A DNA stretch of 64,000 nt from Hellea sp. (GCA_020631215.1 JAHDHS010000002.1:62001-126000); one strand, 5' to 3'; counted from the first letter of the stretch, positions 29,000-37,589 are shown. The notes: generated by a model not told the origin, from the sequence alone. Program-made: numbers and translations.

Positions 29000-29020
29000 G
29001 TTCTTGTATTGTTCTTGACA
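29000..29020 (+). promoter_or_regulatory. LexA (SOS) box overlapping the promoter of the radical SAM gene
   Basis: GTTC at 29000-29003 and GTTC at 29011-29014 with exactly seven bases between form the alphaproteobacterial LexA direct repeat. A perfect -35 hexamer TTGACA (29015-29020) follows at once, so bound LexA would block RNA polymerase. The -10 is not clear (TAGGAA at 29038 with 17-bp spacing is weak). The start codon is at 29053. Confidence 0.78.
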
Positions 29021-29052
29021 TATAAGGAATTAAGTCCTAGGAAAAATATCCT

Positions 29053-30177
29053 ATGGCGAAACCGCATTTTATACCCTTCAAGGCGCAAAAAAGCGCGCGC
29101 CCGGTTCTGGAGAAGGGGCGGGCGGCGCGGAGCAATGTCAGCGGGCGGTATGAGCCGGACCGGCGGGAGACGAGCGCGGAGGATTGGGATGCTTTGCCGC
29201 CCGAAGACCGCAAGCCGCGCCAAACCACGGTCACGCTGGAGCGGCCTAAACATATTATCAATCGGGTCAACAGTCCCTATGTTGGTTTTGACCGGTCGAT
29301 CAATCTTTATCGCGGTTGTGAGCATGGCTGTATTTATTGCTTTGCCCGGCCAACCCATGCCTATCACGGGCTCTCACCGGGGCTGGATTTCGAGACGCGG
29401 CTTTTTGCCAAGCCGGACGGGCCGCAATTATTGGTCAAGGAATTGTCAAATCCGCGCTACCGGGTGCGTACGATTGCCATCGGGACAAATATGGATGCCT
29501 ATCAGCCCATTGAGCGTCAGTTTCGGATCACGCGCGGCGTATTGCAGGTACTGTCCGATTTCAATCATCCTGTGTCTTTGCTGACCAAGTCCAATTTGAT
29601 CACACGCGACATTGATATTCTCGCGCCCATGGCTGAGAAAAACCTGACCCGTGCCATGATTTCAATCACAACACAGGATCGGGGCCTGGCCCGGGCGATG
29701 GAGCCGCGCTGCCCGACGCCGGAGCGCCGCTTTGAGGCTTTGGAAGCGCTGGCCAAGGCAGGCATACGCACGGGGATCATGTTGGGGCCGATGATTCCGG
29801 GCCTGAATGACAGTGAGCTGGAGAGCATAATGGCGCGCGCGGCGGATTTAGGTGCAAGCTATTCGGCTTATACGATCCTGCGTCTGCCGATGGAGGTCAG
29901 CCCGCTCTTTCAGGAATGGCTGGAAGTCTTTGCGCCTAATCGCGCCAAACGGATCATGAATCATATCCGGACCATGAATGGCGGGCGGGATTATGATCCG
30001 CAATGGTCGCGAGGCGGGGAGGTCAAAACGCCTTTCGCGCAATTGATTGCGCAGCGATACCGCGCCAGTCAGATTAGAACCGGTATGGATCAGCTGCGTT
30101 CCGGACAGCCGCTGAACCGGGCCCTGTTTCGTGTGCCGGTTTCCGTGTCAGGGCAGGGTGATTTATTTGATATGTAA
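29053..30177 (+). CDS. PA0069-family radical SAM protein, SplB-like, SOS-controlled
   Basis: A radical SAM enzyme of 374 residues with the iron-sulfur motif CEHGCIYC and neighbouring FARPTHAYHGLSPG. It belongs to the PA0069 family, distantly related to spore photoproduct lyase. Other marks are IGTNMDAYQP, ILTKS-like VSLLTKSNLITRD and GIMLGPMIPGLND. The reaction is unknown. A LexA box in its promoter suggests a role in DNA damage repair or tolerance, which fits the SplB relationship. It stands alone, with no operon partner. Confidence 0.92.
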   Translation: MAKPHFIPFKAQKSARPVLEKGRAARSNVSGRYEPDRRETSAEDWDALPPEDRKPRQTTVTLERPKHIINRVNSPYVGFDRSINLYRGCEHGCIYCFARPTHAYHGLSPGLDFETRLFAKPDGPQLLVKELSNPRYRVRTIAIGTNMDAYQPIERQFRITRGVLQVLSDFNHPVSLLTKSNLITRDIDILAPMAEKNLTRAMISITTQDRGLARAMEPRCPTPERRFEALEALAKAGIRTGIMLGPMIPGLNDSELESIMARAADLGASYSAYTILRLPMEVSPLFQEWLEVFAPNRAKRIMNHIRTMNGGRDYDPQWSRGGEVKTPFAQLIAQRYRASQIRTGMDQLRSGQPLNRALFRVPVSVSGQGDLFDM

Positions 30178-30363
30178 AACTGTTATGAAACATTCGCTTG
30201 CTATGGTCTCTGATGCGGCTTAGGCAAACCATTCGATGATAGCCAGACAATCGGCTTACTTGGCGCGCCGACCCAACGCCACACAATGCAGAGTTAATTC
30301 TTCCTGTCACCGAATACCCAGCCGGGCTCGCCGTGAGCCCTGCGTAAAATGACAGAGGAAATT
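30178..30363 (+). promoter_or_regulatory. Leader region of the cold-shock gene
   Basis: A gap of 186 bp before the cold-shock gene. It holds a 6-bp GGGCTC/GAGCCC hairpin at 30324-30340 just upstream of the AGAGGAA ribosome site. Long structured leaders are common in csp mRNAs, but a thermosensing fold is not shown here. Confidence 0.35.
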
Positions 30364-30585
30364 ATGTCAGACGAAATGAAGGCCGGTACGGTCAAATTTT
30401 TTAACACGACCAAAGGCTTTGGATTTATCGCCGCCGATGATGGCTCAGGTGATGTCTTTGTTCACATCACAGCCCTGCAAAATGCAGGTCTGGCCGGTTT
30501 GAATGAAGGCGACAAAGTACAGTTTAACACAGCGATTAATGAGCGCACAGGCCGCTCCGCCGTTGATACAATCAGCATGGCTTAG
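30364..30585 (+). CDS. Cold-shock domain protein
   Basis: A single cold-shock domain of 73 residues with both RNA-binding motifs, [15 protein letters not shown] and DVFVHITAL. It acts as an RNA chaperone or antiterminator. The ATG at 30364 with AGAGGAA 3-9 bases upstream is preferred to the ATG at 30349. It is a lone gene. Confidence 0.95.
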   Translation: MSDEMKAGTVKFFNTTKGFGFIAADDGSGDVFVHITALQNAGLAGLNEGDKVQFNTAINERTGRSAVDTISMA

Positions 30586-30703
30586 TCTAAAGAAAAACTT
30601 TTATTACGGGCTTTGAGTCTGTGATAGTATGGCAGGCGTTCACCTTTATGGGGTGTGCGCCTGTTTCATTACAGGTATAGTCAAATAAAAGAGGGAGGGG
30701 TTT

Positions 30704-31120
30704 ATGTCCGCTATTGGTTTTCTACATCCGGTTCTGGCACTGATTGTGTGGAGTCTTTTGATTTGGGTTTTATTATATGCGCGGCGCATTCCCGCCATGC
30801 AAAAAGCTAAGATAGCGCCCGATACAGCCAAATCTCCGGATGGAGATTGGAAAGAGAAAATGCCGCTCAAAGCCCAGGCTGCGGCGCATAATTATAATCA
30901 CCTGATGGAACAGCCGACGATTTTCTATGCGCTGATGTTCTATTTATATCTGACAGACAATACCGGGCATGTGATTTTCTATCTGGCATGCGCCTATGTC
31001 GTGCTGCGCATTGTGCATTCCATCATTCAGGTCAGCGCCGGTCCGGTCATGATGCGGTTTACAGTCTTCAGCCTGTCGACTCTGTGCCTGATGGGCATGG
31101 TCGTGATGTCGATATTATAG
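30704..31120 (+). CDS. MAPEG-family membrane protein
   Basis: A 138-residue membrane protein with about four hydrophobic segments (5-26, 72-90, 92-112, 117-138). It carries the MAPEG-type motif NHLMEQPTIFYALMFYLYL. The family covers glutathione-dependent membrane enzymes in eukaryotes; bacterial members like this have no assigned substrate. It is followed by a DUF1330-like gene eight bases on. Confidence 0.88.
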   Translation: MSAIGFLHPVLALIVWSLLIWVLLYARRIPAMQKAKIAPDTAKSPDGDWKEKMPLKAQAAAHNYNHLMEQPTIFYALMFYLYLTDNTGHVIFYLACAYVVLRIVHSIIQVSAGPVMMRFTVFSLSTLCLMGMVVMSIL

Positions 31121-31128
31121 GGGCTTGT

Positions 31129-31422
31129 ATGTCGCTCTATTTGTTCAATGCAATTGAGATCCATGATGCGGCGGAATATGCCCGCTATGTGGAACTGGCC
31201 CGTCCTGTTTTCATGCGAATGGGCGTGAAAGTGCTCGGCAATGATGAGCAGGCCCGCTTTGACGGCCTGCCCGGAGATAAGGCGGTTTTGCTGGAGTTTC
31301 GCGACAAGGCGCATATGAAGGCTTTTATGACAGATCCGGAATATGTGAAGGCGGCGGTGCACCGGGATAAGGGGACGGCAATGAACACCGCTGTGTTCAG
31401 GCAGTTCCCACAGCCTGCATAG
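31129..31422 (+). CDS. DUF1330-family protein
   Basis: A 97-residue ferredoxin-like alpha/beta protein (YLFNAIEIHDAAEYARY, then KAVLLEFRDKAHMKAFMTDP) typical of the dimeric alpha/beta-barrel DUF1330 family. The start is the ATG at 31129, not the earlier frame opening inside the MAPEG gene. Its 3' end overlaps the convergent protease gene by 26 bases. The function is unknown. Confidence 0.85.
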   Translation: MSLYLFNAIEIHDAAEYARYVELARPVFMRMGVKVLGNDEQARFDGLPGDKAVLLEFRDKAHMKAFMTDPEYVKAAVHRDKGTAMNTAVFRQFPQPA

Positions 31423-32041
31423 CGTCCCAAACGGCGGACAGGGCAATGAAATCCGCGCTTTCATCTGGGTCGCGATCATTATTCAGATCGGCAGGGCTGT
31501 TGCGTGTGATGATGATACCAATGGGCGCTTTTGTTTGGGCGTCCAGAACCGGCCCGCCGCTCATACCCGTGACCACGGGCTCATCCGGCTCGAAAATATG
31601 GACAATCCATTGACCCGGCATACGTTCATAATAGACACGGCCTGTGCGCTGTTCCAAAGTTCGGCTGCCCGCGGGAAAGCCGTACAAGATGACATCCTGC
31701 CCTATCGCAGGCGGAGCGGGTCGTTTAGACGGCAATTTGCATCCAACCAAGGCCGCGTCCAAACCATCGGGCCAAGAGATCACGTTCCCGCTCATGAAAT
31801 CCGGCGTGTGGTCATGGGCCTCTGTCAGGCAATGACCGGCACTGATCCAGCCGCTCCAATGAGCAAACCAGCTTGTATAGCATTGAAAGCCGCGTTCATT
31901 ATGAAAATAGCGGCGTATATCAGCTGGCTTGGCCCCGCCGCTGGCTTGGTCCTTAGGCGCGGTCTGGACGATTTCGTCAGGGATTTTTGCTTGTATCGGC
32001 GGCTTGGGTTTACGCCTGAAAAAATTAAAGAACGACATCAT
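31397..32041 (-). CDS. Trypsin-like serine protease without a signal peptide
   Basis: A chymotrypsin-fold peptidase of 214 residues. The triad is visible as His70 (ISAGHCL), Asp95 (GLDAALV) and Ser161 (VTGMSGGPVL). The N terminus MMSFFNFFRRKPKPP is short and basic and has no cleavable signal, so the protein may be cytosolic or only loosely membrane-bound, unusual for this family. It has no PDZ domain. It is convergent with the DUF1330 gene and divergent from the thioredoxin-like lipoprotein gene. Confidence 0.85.
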   Translation of the reverse strand: MMSFFNFFRRKPKPPIQAKIPDEIVQTAPKDQASGGAKPADIRRYFHNERGFQCYTSWFAHWSGWISAGHCLTEAHDHTPDFMSGNVISWPDGLDAALVGCKLPSKRPAPPAIGQDVILYGFPAGSRTLEQRTGRVYYERMPGQWIVHIFEPDEPVVTGMSGGPVLDAQTKAPIGIIITRNSPADLNNDRDPDESADFIALSAVWDAMQAVGTA

Positions 32042-32087
32042 CCGAGACTGGCGCAGAGTTTATTTCCGCGCAAGAGAAAGCTGTGTT

Positions 32088-32603
32088 ATGTTTGATCTTA
32101 TGTTGAAATATATTCTGCTTCCGCTCTCATTCGTTTTCCTTTCAGCCTGCACAACCATGGCCAGCTCTTTGCCGGGATGTCCCGATCAGATGGTGTCAGG
32201 GGATTATTGCGCCTTTGATAGTCGCCGTGATGCCAAAGCAGATTTACAAGTCGCGCAAGAGCTGGCGGCGGCGGACGGGTTAAAAACACTTGTCGTGATG
32301 GGCGCTAACTGGTGTCACGATAGCCGGGCTTTGGCCGGGCATTTTGAAAAAGAAAGATTTCGCACGCTCATCGCGGAGCATTACCGTCTCGTTTATATTG
32401 ACGTCGGCAAGAAGAATAGAAATCTTGATATAGCCCGCAGCTTTGGTCTCGATGGCATCGCTGGTACGCCAACAATCATCATGACAGATAAAGATGGTAC
32501 AGTGTTGAACCTTGATACGGCGCCCACTTGGCGGAATGCGGCCAGCCGCTCGGAGGATGATATTTACAACTATTTCGCTGATTATGCGGCTGAGGGAAAC
32601 TAG
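32088..32603 (+). CDS. Thioredoxin-fold lipoprotein
   Basis: The protein has a lipoprotein signal (hydrophobic 6-17, lipobox LSAC with Cys21). A thioredoxin-like domain follows, with the active-site segment GANWCHDSRAL (Cys76-x-x-Ser79, a CxxS form) and the conserved cis-Pro region GTPTIIMTDKDG. With one active-site Cys it is likelier to bind or isomerise disulfides or thiols than to act as a normal dithiol reductase. The ATG at 32088 is used; 32100 is an alternative. It is followed two bases later by a membrane protein gene. Confidence 0.85.
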   Translation: MFDLMLKYILLPLSFVFLSACTTMASSLPGCPDQMVSGDYCAFDSRRDAKADLQVAQELAAADGLKTLVVMGANWCHDSRALAGHFEKERFRTLIAEHYRLVYIDVGKKNRNLDIARSFGLDGIAGTPTIIMTDKDGTVLNLDTAPTWRNAASRSEDDIYNYFADYAAEGN

Positions 32604-32605
32604 CC

Positions 32606-33310
32606 ATGTTTATGGGGCATTACGGACCGGCGGTTTGGGACACGCAGCGCGGGAAAGGCACTCCGCTTGTTACGCTATGGCAGGGTTTTTTGGCTGTGCA
32701 GGCCATTGATATCGTCTGGGCATTTTTGGTTATCGCAGGCATAGAGGGGCAAGTTATCCGTGAGGGTGTGCCTATCTTTCATATTCCCTATTCGCATTCC
32801 CTGCTTGGCTCAGCTTTCATTGCTTTATGTGCAGGCGGGATGTTCCGGGTGCTCAAACCCTCTGGCGGAAATCGTGGTTTTTGGGTCATTGCCGGATTGG
32901 TCATGTCACATTGGGTTCTGGACTTGATTGTGCATCGCCCGGATTTATCGCTCTATCCGGGCGGTGATTTGCTTTTAGGTTTTGCCGTCTGGGATTATCC
33001 ATGGGCGGCCTATGGTCTGGAGATGGGTTTGGTCTTTGCCGGTTTTTGGTTTTGGAAGCGGGTCACAATTCCCAAGTCGATGCGTTATTCTATCGCCTTG
33101 TGGGCCTTGTTTCTGTTTATGGCGATGTTGCAGGCCGCCTTTATTCTTGTGCCGGGATTGCAATTGCAAGCCGGTACATTTGATCCTGCCGCAGGTCCTC
33201 AAGGGGCTTTGCTGGGACTGTCTGCGTTAATGACATTTGCCTTATTGGCGGGGGTGATTGGCTGGATCGAGTCTGGCCGTCCTTCTCGATATGGAGCTAA
33301 TCCGGCTTAA
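32606..33310 (+). CDS. Integral membrane protein, YdjM/DUF457-like
   Basis: A 234-residue protein with about six membrane segments. The motif set HIPYSHSLLGS, SHWVLDLIVHRPDL resembles the His/Asp motifs of membrane-bound YdjM-type putative metal hydrolases. It lies directly behind the thioredoxin lipoprotein gene and overlaps the convergent dinB by 14 bases. The function is unknown. Confidence 0.75.
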   Translation: MFMGHYGPAVWDTQRGKGTPLVTLWQGFLAVQAIDIVWAFLVIAGIEGQVIREGVPIFHIPYSHSLLGSAFIALCAGGMFRVLKPSGGNRGFWVIAGLVMSHWVLDLIVHRPDLSLYPGGDLLLGFAVWDYPWAAYGLEMGLVFAGFWFWKRVTIPKSMRYSIALWALFLFMAMLQAAFILVPGLQLQAGTFDPAAGPQGALLGLSALMTFALLAGVIGWIESGRPSRYGANPA

Positions 33311-34607
33311 TGCGCCCGGGCAGATCGGTGATGTGGGACGCTTTTTTACCTTGCTTGAGACGTAAACCCCGCCCTGTTGTGATGGCATCGCTTCCGAATT
33401 TGGCGCGGGCCTTATCTGACGCTCGCTCAGCGATGCCCCGCTTGGCGGCTTTGGGGTCGAGCAAATCAGCACTATCCCCAATTGGCGTGGATAAATCAGA
33501 GATGCCTGCACCAATCAGACGGTATGCCGTACCATCTGCTTCGGCTTCGAGTAGAGGTTCCAAGGCATGGAATATGGTATCAGCCAGCTGGACAGGCTGC
33601 TGTAATGTCCGTCGCCGCGTTATAGATTTGAAGCGGGCCGTTTTGAGTTTCAGGGTCACAACCCGCCCGGCAAGGTCTTTGGCTTTGGATCTATCGGCAG
33701 TTTTCAAACAAACCTGCCATAACTTGTCTTTCAAGGTTTCCAGATCAGAGATGTCGTCAAAAAACGTTGTCTCCGCTGAAACGGATTTGCGGTCATGATT
33801 AGGGTTGACCCGCCGATAATCCTCGGCCCGGGCCAGACGCGCCAAATGAAGGCCATGATCGCCATAACGCCGAGCCATTTCCTTGTCGGACACTTTGCGA
33901 ACATCCGCGATTGTCCTCAAGCCGCCTTTTTCAAGCTTGGCCGCAAAGGATGGGCCGATGCCGTAAATGAAGCCTACCGATTTATCTGCGAGAAATTCCA
34001 AGGCATCAGCCTGGCCCAGCACAGCAAAGCCATGCGGTTTGTCCAAATCACTTGCGGTCTTGGCAAGAAACTTATTGTAGGAAAGGCCCACCGATACTGT
34101 AACCCCGACATCCTCAAGAATTGTCTTTTGCAAATTGATAAGAGACTCAGCCGGGCTTTTGCCGTGCAATCTCTGGGTCCCCGTCAGATCAAGAAAAGCC
34201 TCATCGATAGACAGAGGCTCTACGAGTGGCGTCAAAGCCTGCATATGGGCGCGAATACGCCGTCCTTCGCGGGCATATTTGTCCATGCTGCCTCTGACCA
34301 CAACGGCTTCCGGGCAAAGTTTCAAGGCTTTGAACATCGGCATGGCAGAGCGCACGCCATAAATCCGGGCATGATAGCAAGCCGCCGAGACAACCCCGCG
34401 TTTTCCACCGCCAACAATGACGGGTTTGTCGCGGATATCCGGATCATCGCGTTTTTCGATGCTGCAATAAAAAGCGTCACAATCCACGTGAGCAATAGAA
34501 AGCATTTCAAGTTCTTGATGACGGAGGAGGCGAGATGAGCCGCAAGACACACAGCGTGGCTTATCACCCGCACGCGCGGCACAGTCCCGGCAGAGTCCTG
34601 TTATCAT
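33297..34607 (-). CDS. dinB: DNA polymerase IV (translesion), with N-terminal zinc finger
   Basis: A Y-family polymerase of 436 residues. The catalytic motifs AHVDCDAFYCSIEKRDDP and SIDEAFLDLTG carry the metal-binding acidic residues. YGIGPSFAAKLEKGGLRTIA is the helix-hairpin-helix and the little-finger domain follows. An N-terminal extension with Cys6, Cys9, Cys19 and Cys22 (CRDC, CVSC) looks like a zinc finger and is a trait of alphaproteobacterial DinB. A LexA box lies 42 bases upstream. No beta-clamp motif could be fixed with certainty at the basic C terminus. Confidence 0.96.
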   Translation of the reverse strand: MITGLCRDCAARAGDKPRCVSCGSSRLLRHQELEMLSIAHVDCDAFYCSIEKRDDPDIRDKPVIVGGGKRGVVSAACYHARIYGVRSAMPMFKALKLCPEAVVVRGSMDKYAREGRRIRAHMQALTPLVEPLSIDEAFLDLTGTQRLHGKSPAESLINLQKTILEDVGVTVSVGLSYNKFLAKTASDLDKPHGFAVLGQADALEFLADKSVGFIYGIGPSFAAKLEKGGLRTIADVRKVSDKEMARRYGDHGLHLARLARAEDYRRVNPNHDRKSVSAETTFFDDISDLETLKDKLWQVCLKTADRSKAKDLAGRVVTLKLKTARFKSITRRRTLQQPVQLADTIFHALEPLLEAEADGTAYRLIGAGISDLSTPIGDSADLLDPKAAKRGIAERASDKARAKFGSDAITTGRGLRLKQGKKASHITDLPGRIKPD

Positions 34608-34648
34608 TGCAATACGGCCTGCATTGTCTCTTTACACTTCCTTTAATT

Positions 34649-34663
34649 GTTCCTGATATGTTC
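34649..34663 (-). promoter_or_regulatory. LexA (SOS) box of dinB
   Basis: Read on the minus strand it is GAAC-N7-GAAC, the alphaproteobacterial LexA site, 42 bases upstream of the dinB start. This matches the known SOS control of translesion polymerases. Confidence 0.82.
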
Positions 34664-34800
34664 TATATGTTATGGTTAACCCATAGTATATAGCAAGCAC
34701 ACCGTTGATTAAGGATATTCTGTCATAGATGTAGCTATCAAAACAAGAAACGACCGGAGCGTCGTAAAAGAATTGGTGAACTGGGAAAATGCTGAAAATC

Positions 34801-35172
34801 ATGCCGAAAAAAGTCCTAATTGTCGAAGATAATGAGCTGAACATGAAATTGTTCGCTGATTTGCTTGACGCTCATGGCTATGAAACGCGTCAAACCCGTG
34901 AAGGTTTGAAAGCCATTAAAATTGCGCGGGACTTCAAACCTGATTTGATTTTGATGGATATTCAACTGCCCGAAGTGTCTGGCCTTGAGGTCACCAAATG
35001 GCTGAAGGATGATAAAAAACTCGCTGGAATTCCAGTCGTCGCAGTAACGGCTTTTGCCATGAAAGGCGATGAGAAGCGGATACGCGATGGTGGGTGCGAG
35101 GCCTATATCGCTAAGCCGATTACTGTGTCGTCCTTTTTGGCGACTGTGAGAAAATTCGTCGAAGCTGCATAG
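34801..35172 (+). CDS. divK: Single-domain response regulator DivK
   Basis: A receiver-only regulator of 123 residues. With the start at 34801 the key residues fall at the Caulobacter DivK positions: Asp10, Asp53 (phosphoacceptor in [10 protein letters not shown]), Thr83 and Lys105. [16 protein letters not shown] and [11 protein letters not shown] are DivK signatures. DivK connects the PleC/DivJ kinases to CtrA control of cell polarity and cycle. An in-frame ATG at 34789 is an alternative start. pleD follows 11 bases on. Confidence 0.96.
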   Translation: MPKKVLIVEDNELNMKLFADLLDAHGYETRQTREGLKAIKIARDFKPDLILMDIQLPEVSGLEVTKWLKDDKKLAGIPVVAVTAFAMKGDEKRIRDGGCEAYIAKPITVSSFLATVRKFVEAA

Positions 35173-35183
35173 GGTAGGCCGCT

Positions 35184-36545
35184 ATGTCCGCCCGAATATT
35201 GGTTGTCGATGATCTCGCCCCAAACATCCACTTATTGGAAGTTAAACTACAGGCAGAATATTACGATGTTTTGACGGCCCGGTCAGGTCATGAAGCCCTT
35301 GAAATTGCCAGTAAAGAGCGCCTCGACCTGATCTTGATGGATGCCATGATGCCCGGCATTAACGGCTTTGAGGCCTGTGAACGCATCAAGAATAATCCAG
35401 ATACATGGCATGTCCCGGTCATCATGGTCACGGCTTTGGAAGAGACCAAAGACCGTATCCGCGGCTTGGAAGCCGGGGCGGATGACTTTATCACTAAGCC
35501 GATTGATGATTTCAATCTGATGGCGCGCGTAAGGTCGCTTCTTCGGTTAAAAATGGTGACGGACCAACTCTTAAGCCACACCGGACACACATTATCTAAT
35601 TCGCGTATTCTGCTGGAACAAATTGTTGATAAGCCCGGTAAAATCCTTCTGGTCGAAGATCATGAAAAGCACGCAGCGAAGATTGCTAAGCCGTTAGAAG
35701 ATAAACACAAAATTTTGGTCGAAGGTGATCCTGTTAAGGCTTTACGCCTTGCGAAGACGGGCATGGACTTGATTGTCGTCAGTTTGGTGTCATCTGGTTT
35801 TGATGGGCTTCGTGTCTGTGCGAGCTTGCGATTTAGTGAAGAGACGCGCGATATTCCGATTCTTGTTATAGGAGACCCGGATGATGAGACTCGATTTGTG
35901 CGGGCCTATGACATCGGTATTAACGACACTTTGATGCGGCCTGTTGAAATCCAAGAGCTAAAGGCCAGGGTGGCAACGCTTCTGCGCCGTAAATTTTATG
36001 CGGATAGCTTACGCGAAAACTTCAATCAGAACTTGGAGATGGTCGTGGCGGATGCTCTCACTGGGCTCGGAAATCGCCGTTACTTCGACAGAGCAATTGA
36101 ACCTTTATTGGATGCACTCGAGACCAAGGATACTCCATTTTCAATTATGGTTTTTGATATTGATCACTTCAAGCGGGTCAATGACATATTGGGACATGAT
36201 ATGGGGGATGTAATTTTAAAAGAGGTTGCGACCCGCTTGGCATCCAACATGAGAGCGGTTGATGTCGTCAGCCGTTATGGCGGCGAAGAATTCATGATTG
36301 CTATGCCTGAAACCAGAGAGTCTGACGCACTGGTTGCGGCTGATCGCGTCCGCGGCCTGATTGCCGGAACACCCATATATGTCGATGGTCAGGCTTTGAG
36401 TGTTACAACGAGTGCAGGGGTTGCACAGGTCCGAAAAGGTGAGCAGCTTCGGGATGTGTTCAGGCGTGCAGATGACGCGCTTTATAAGGCCAAACAAGCC
36501 GGTCGCAATCGTGTGCTGCCTGCGGGCAATAAAAAAGCCGCGTAA
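35184..36545 (+). CDS. pleD: Diguanylate cyclase response regulator PleD
   Basis: A 453-residue REC-REC-GGDEF protein. The first receiver has Asp53 (LILMDAMMPG). The second, degenerate, receiver starts near residue 153. The GGDEF domain has the active motif GGEEF and an RxxD inhibitory site just before it (RAVD). It makes cyclic di-GMP and in Caulobacter drives the swarmer-to-stalked change. It sits next to divK as in Caulobacter. Its stop lies within the downstream terminator loop. Confidence 0.97.
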   Translation: MSARILVVDDLAPNIHLLEVKLQAEYYDVLTARSGHEALEIASKERLDLILMDAMMPGINGFEACERIKNNPDTWHVPVIMVTALEETKDRIRGLEAGADDFITKPIDDFNLMARVRSLLRLKMVTDQLLSHTGHTLSNSRILLEQIVDKPGKILLVEDHEKHAAKIAKPLEDKHKILVEGDPVKALRLAKTGMDLIVVSLVSSGFDGLRVCASLRFSEETRDIPILVIGDPDDETRFVRAYDIGINDTLMRPVEIQELKARVATLLRRKFYADSLRENFNQNLEMVVADALTGLGNRRYFDRAIEPLLDALETKDTPFSIMVFDIDHFKRVNDILGHDMGDVILKEVATRLASNMRAVDVVSRYGGEEFMIAMPETRESDALVAADRVRGLIAGTPIYVDGQALSVTTSAGVAQVRKGEQLRDVFRRADDALYKAKQAGRNRVLPAGNKKAA

Positions 36546-36560
36546 AGAACGCGGCTTTTC
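36531..36560. terminator. Bidirectional terminator between pleD and rpmG
   Basis: A perfect 10-bp stem (36533-36542 with 36550-36559, AAAAGCCGCG) and a 7-base loop holding the pleD stop. T runs on both strands let it serve pleD and the convergent rpmG. Confidence 0.9.
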
Positions 36561-36586
36561 TCTCCCCCAGGAAATGTACGGTAAAT

Positions 36587-36754
36587 CTATTTGATTTTAC
36601 CTTCCTTGAACTCGACATGTTTGCGAGCCACTGGGTCATATTTCTTTTTGACCATTTTTTCGGTCATGGTGCGTGAATTTTTCTTGGTTACGTAAAAATA
36701 ACCTGTGCCTGCCGTAGAGTTCAGGCGGATTTTAATGGTTGTTGGCTTCGCCAT
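36587..36754 (-). CDS. rpmG: 50S ribosomal protein L33
   Basis: A 55-residue ribosomal protein. The translation runs from [16 protein letters not shown] to [10 protein letters not shown] and has the L33 motif [12 protein letters not shown]. It lacks the paired Cys of zinc-type L33, so it is the Cys-free form. It is placed between pleD and the Nudix gene, as in related genomes. Confidence 0.96.
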   Translation of the reverse strand: MAKPTTIKIRLNSTAGTGYFYVTKKNSRTMTEKMVKKKYDPVARKHVEFKEGKIK

Positions 36755-36836
36755 GGCTAGGGCCTTCTCAAATTGAATTTCGAGCCGCGCGATTAGGACA
36801 TGGACAGGCAGGTGTCAATACATTCCATCACGCAAA

Positions 36837-37589
36837 TTATGGGAAACGGCCTTGGACGTATTTCCCATACATGGCGCGGGAATAGAAGACATGCGGTTCA
36901 ACCCGGCTAGACGTCATATAGTCCTTCAAAACCTGTAACATCATTCGAGTGGCACGCTGTAACTCTAACTCTTGAATTTCTTCAAATGTAAACCAGCCGA
37001 CATTCAGCAATTCATGACTGTCATTGATGGGTGGAGGGACTTTGCAGTCTAAGTCCTTGATGAAAAACCATGTGTCATATCGTTTGTGGCGGTGAGGGGG
37101 TGTAATAGCGCGGCCGAAGACTTCGATATCTGATATATCAGGTAATTGCCCGGCTTGCCGAAAAAGGTCGTAAGTGATGTGATTGATATTACGGTTTATT
37201 TCTGCCTCTTGTCCGATCATCAGCCCCGTTTCTTCTAAAGTCTCCCGAATGGACGCGAGAACGACTGCCCTAGCTTTACGCGGGTTATAGGCGGCCTCTA
37301 GGATAGTTTCAGTCCGGGGAGATAAGTCTCCGGCATAGGGCGCATAGCTGTCGGCACGGTCTACCCGGCCACCCGGAAACACATATACACTCGGCATAAA
37401 GTCATGGCGCGAACTACGCTGCCCCATTAATATTTTAGGATTGTTCTTCGGACCACATGTCAGGACAATTGTGGAAGCAATGCGCGGTTTGACCGCTCTT
37501 TTCAGTGCCTCACGTTTGGATCGCTCCTGATCGGTAATTTTCATCTTGCCGACGCTGACCGGCCCGCTATCTGAAATTGGGCCACTCAT
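36837..37589 (-). CDS. Nudix hydrolase
   Basis: A 250-residue Nudix-fold protein. The box is split by an insertion: GGRVDRADS and, about 35 residues on, ASIRETLEETGLMIG with the metal-binding Glu cluster. The substrate is unknown; this longer type has been linked to CoA or nucleotide derivatives. Its start overlaps the rnr stop by four bases (ATGA), so it is coupled to rnr. Confidence 0.9.
   Translation of the reverse strand: MSGPISDSGPVSVGKMKITDQERSKREALKRAVKPRIASTIVLTCGPKNNPKILMGQRSSRHDFMPSVYVFPGGRVDRADSYAPYAGDLSPRTETILEAAYNPRKARAVVLASIRETLEETGLMIGQEAEINRNINHITYDLFRQAGQLPDISDIEVFGRAITPPHRHKRYDTWFFIKDLDCKVPPPINDSHELLNVGWFTFEEIQELELQRATRMMLQVLKDYMTSSRVEPHVFYSRAMYGKYVQGRFP

Noticed and set aside
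28390-29052. Decayed fdsC/fdhD or fdsD downstream of fdsA
   Set aside because: No FdhD motif or fragment could be seen in any frame.
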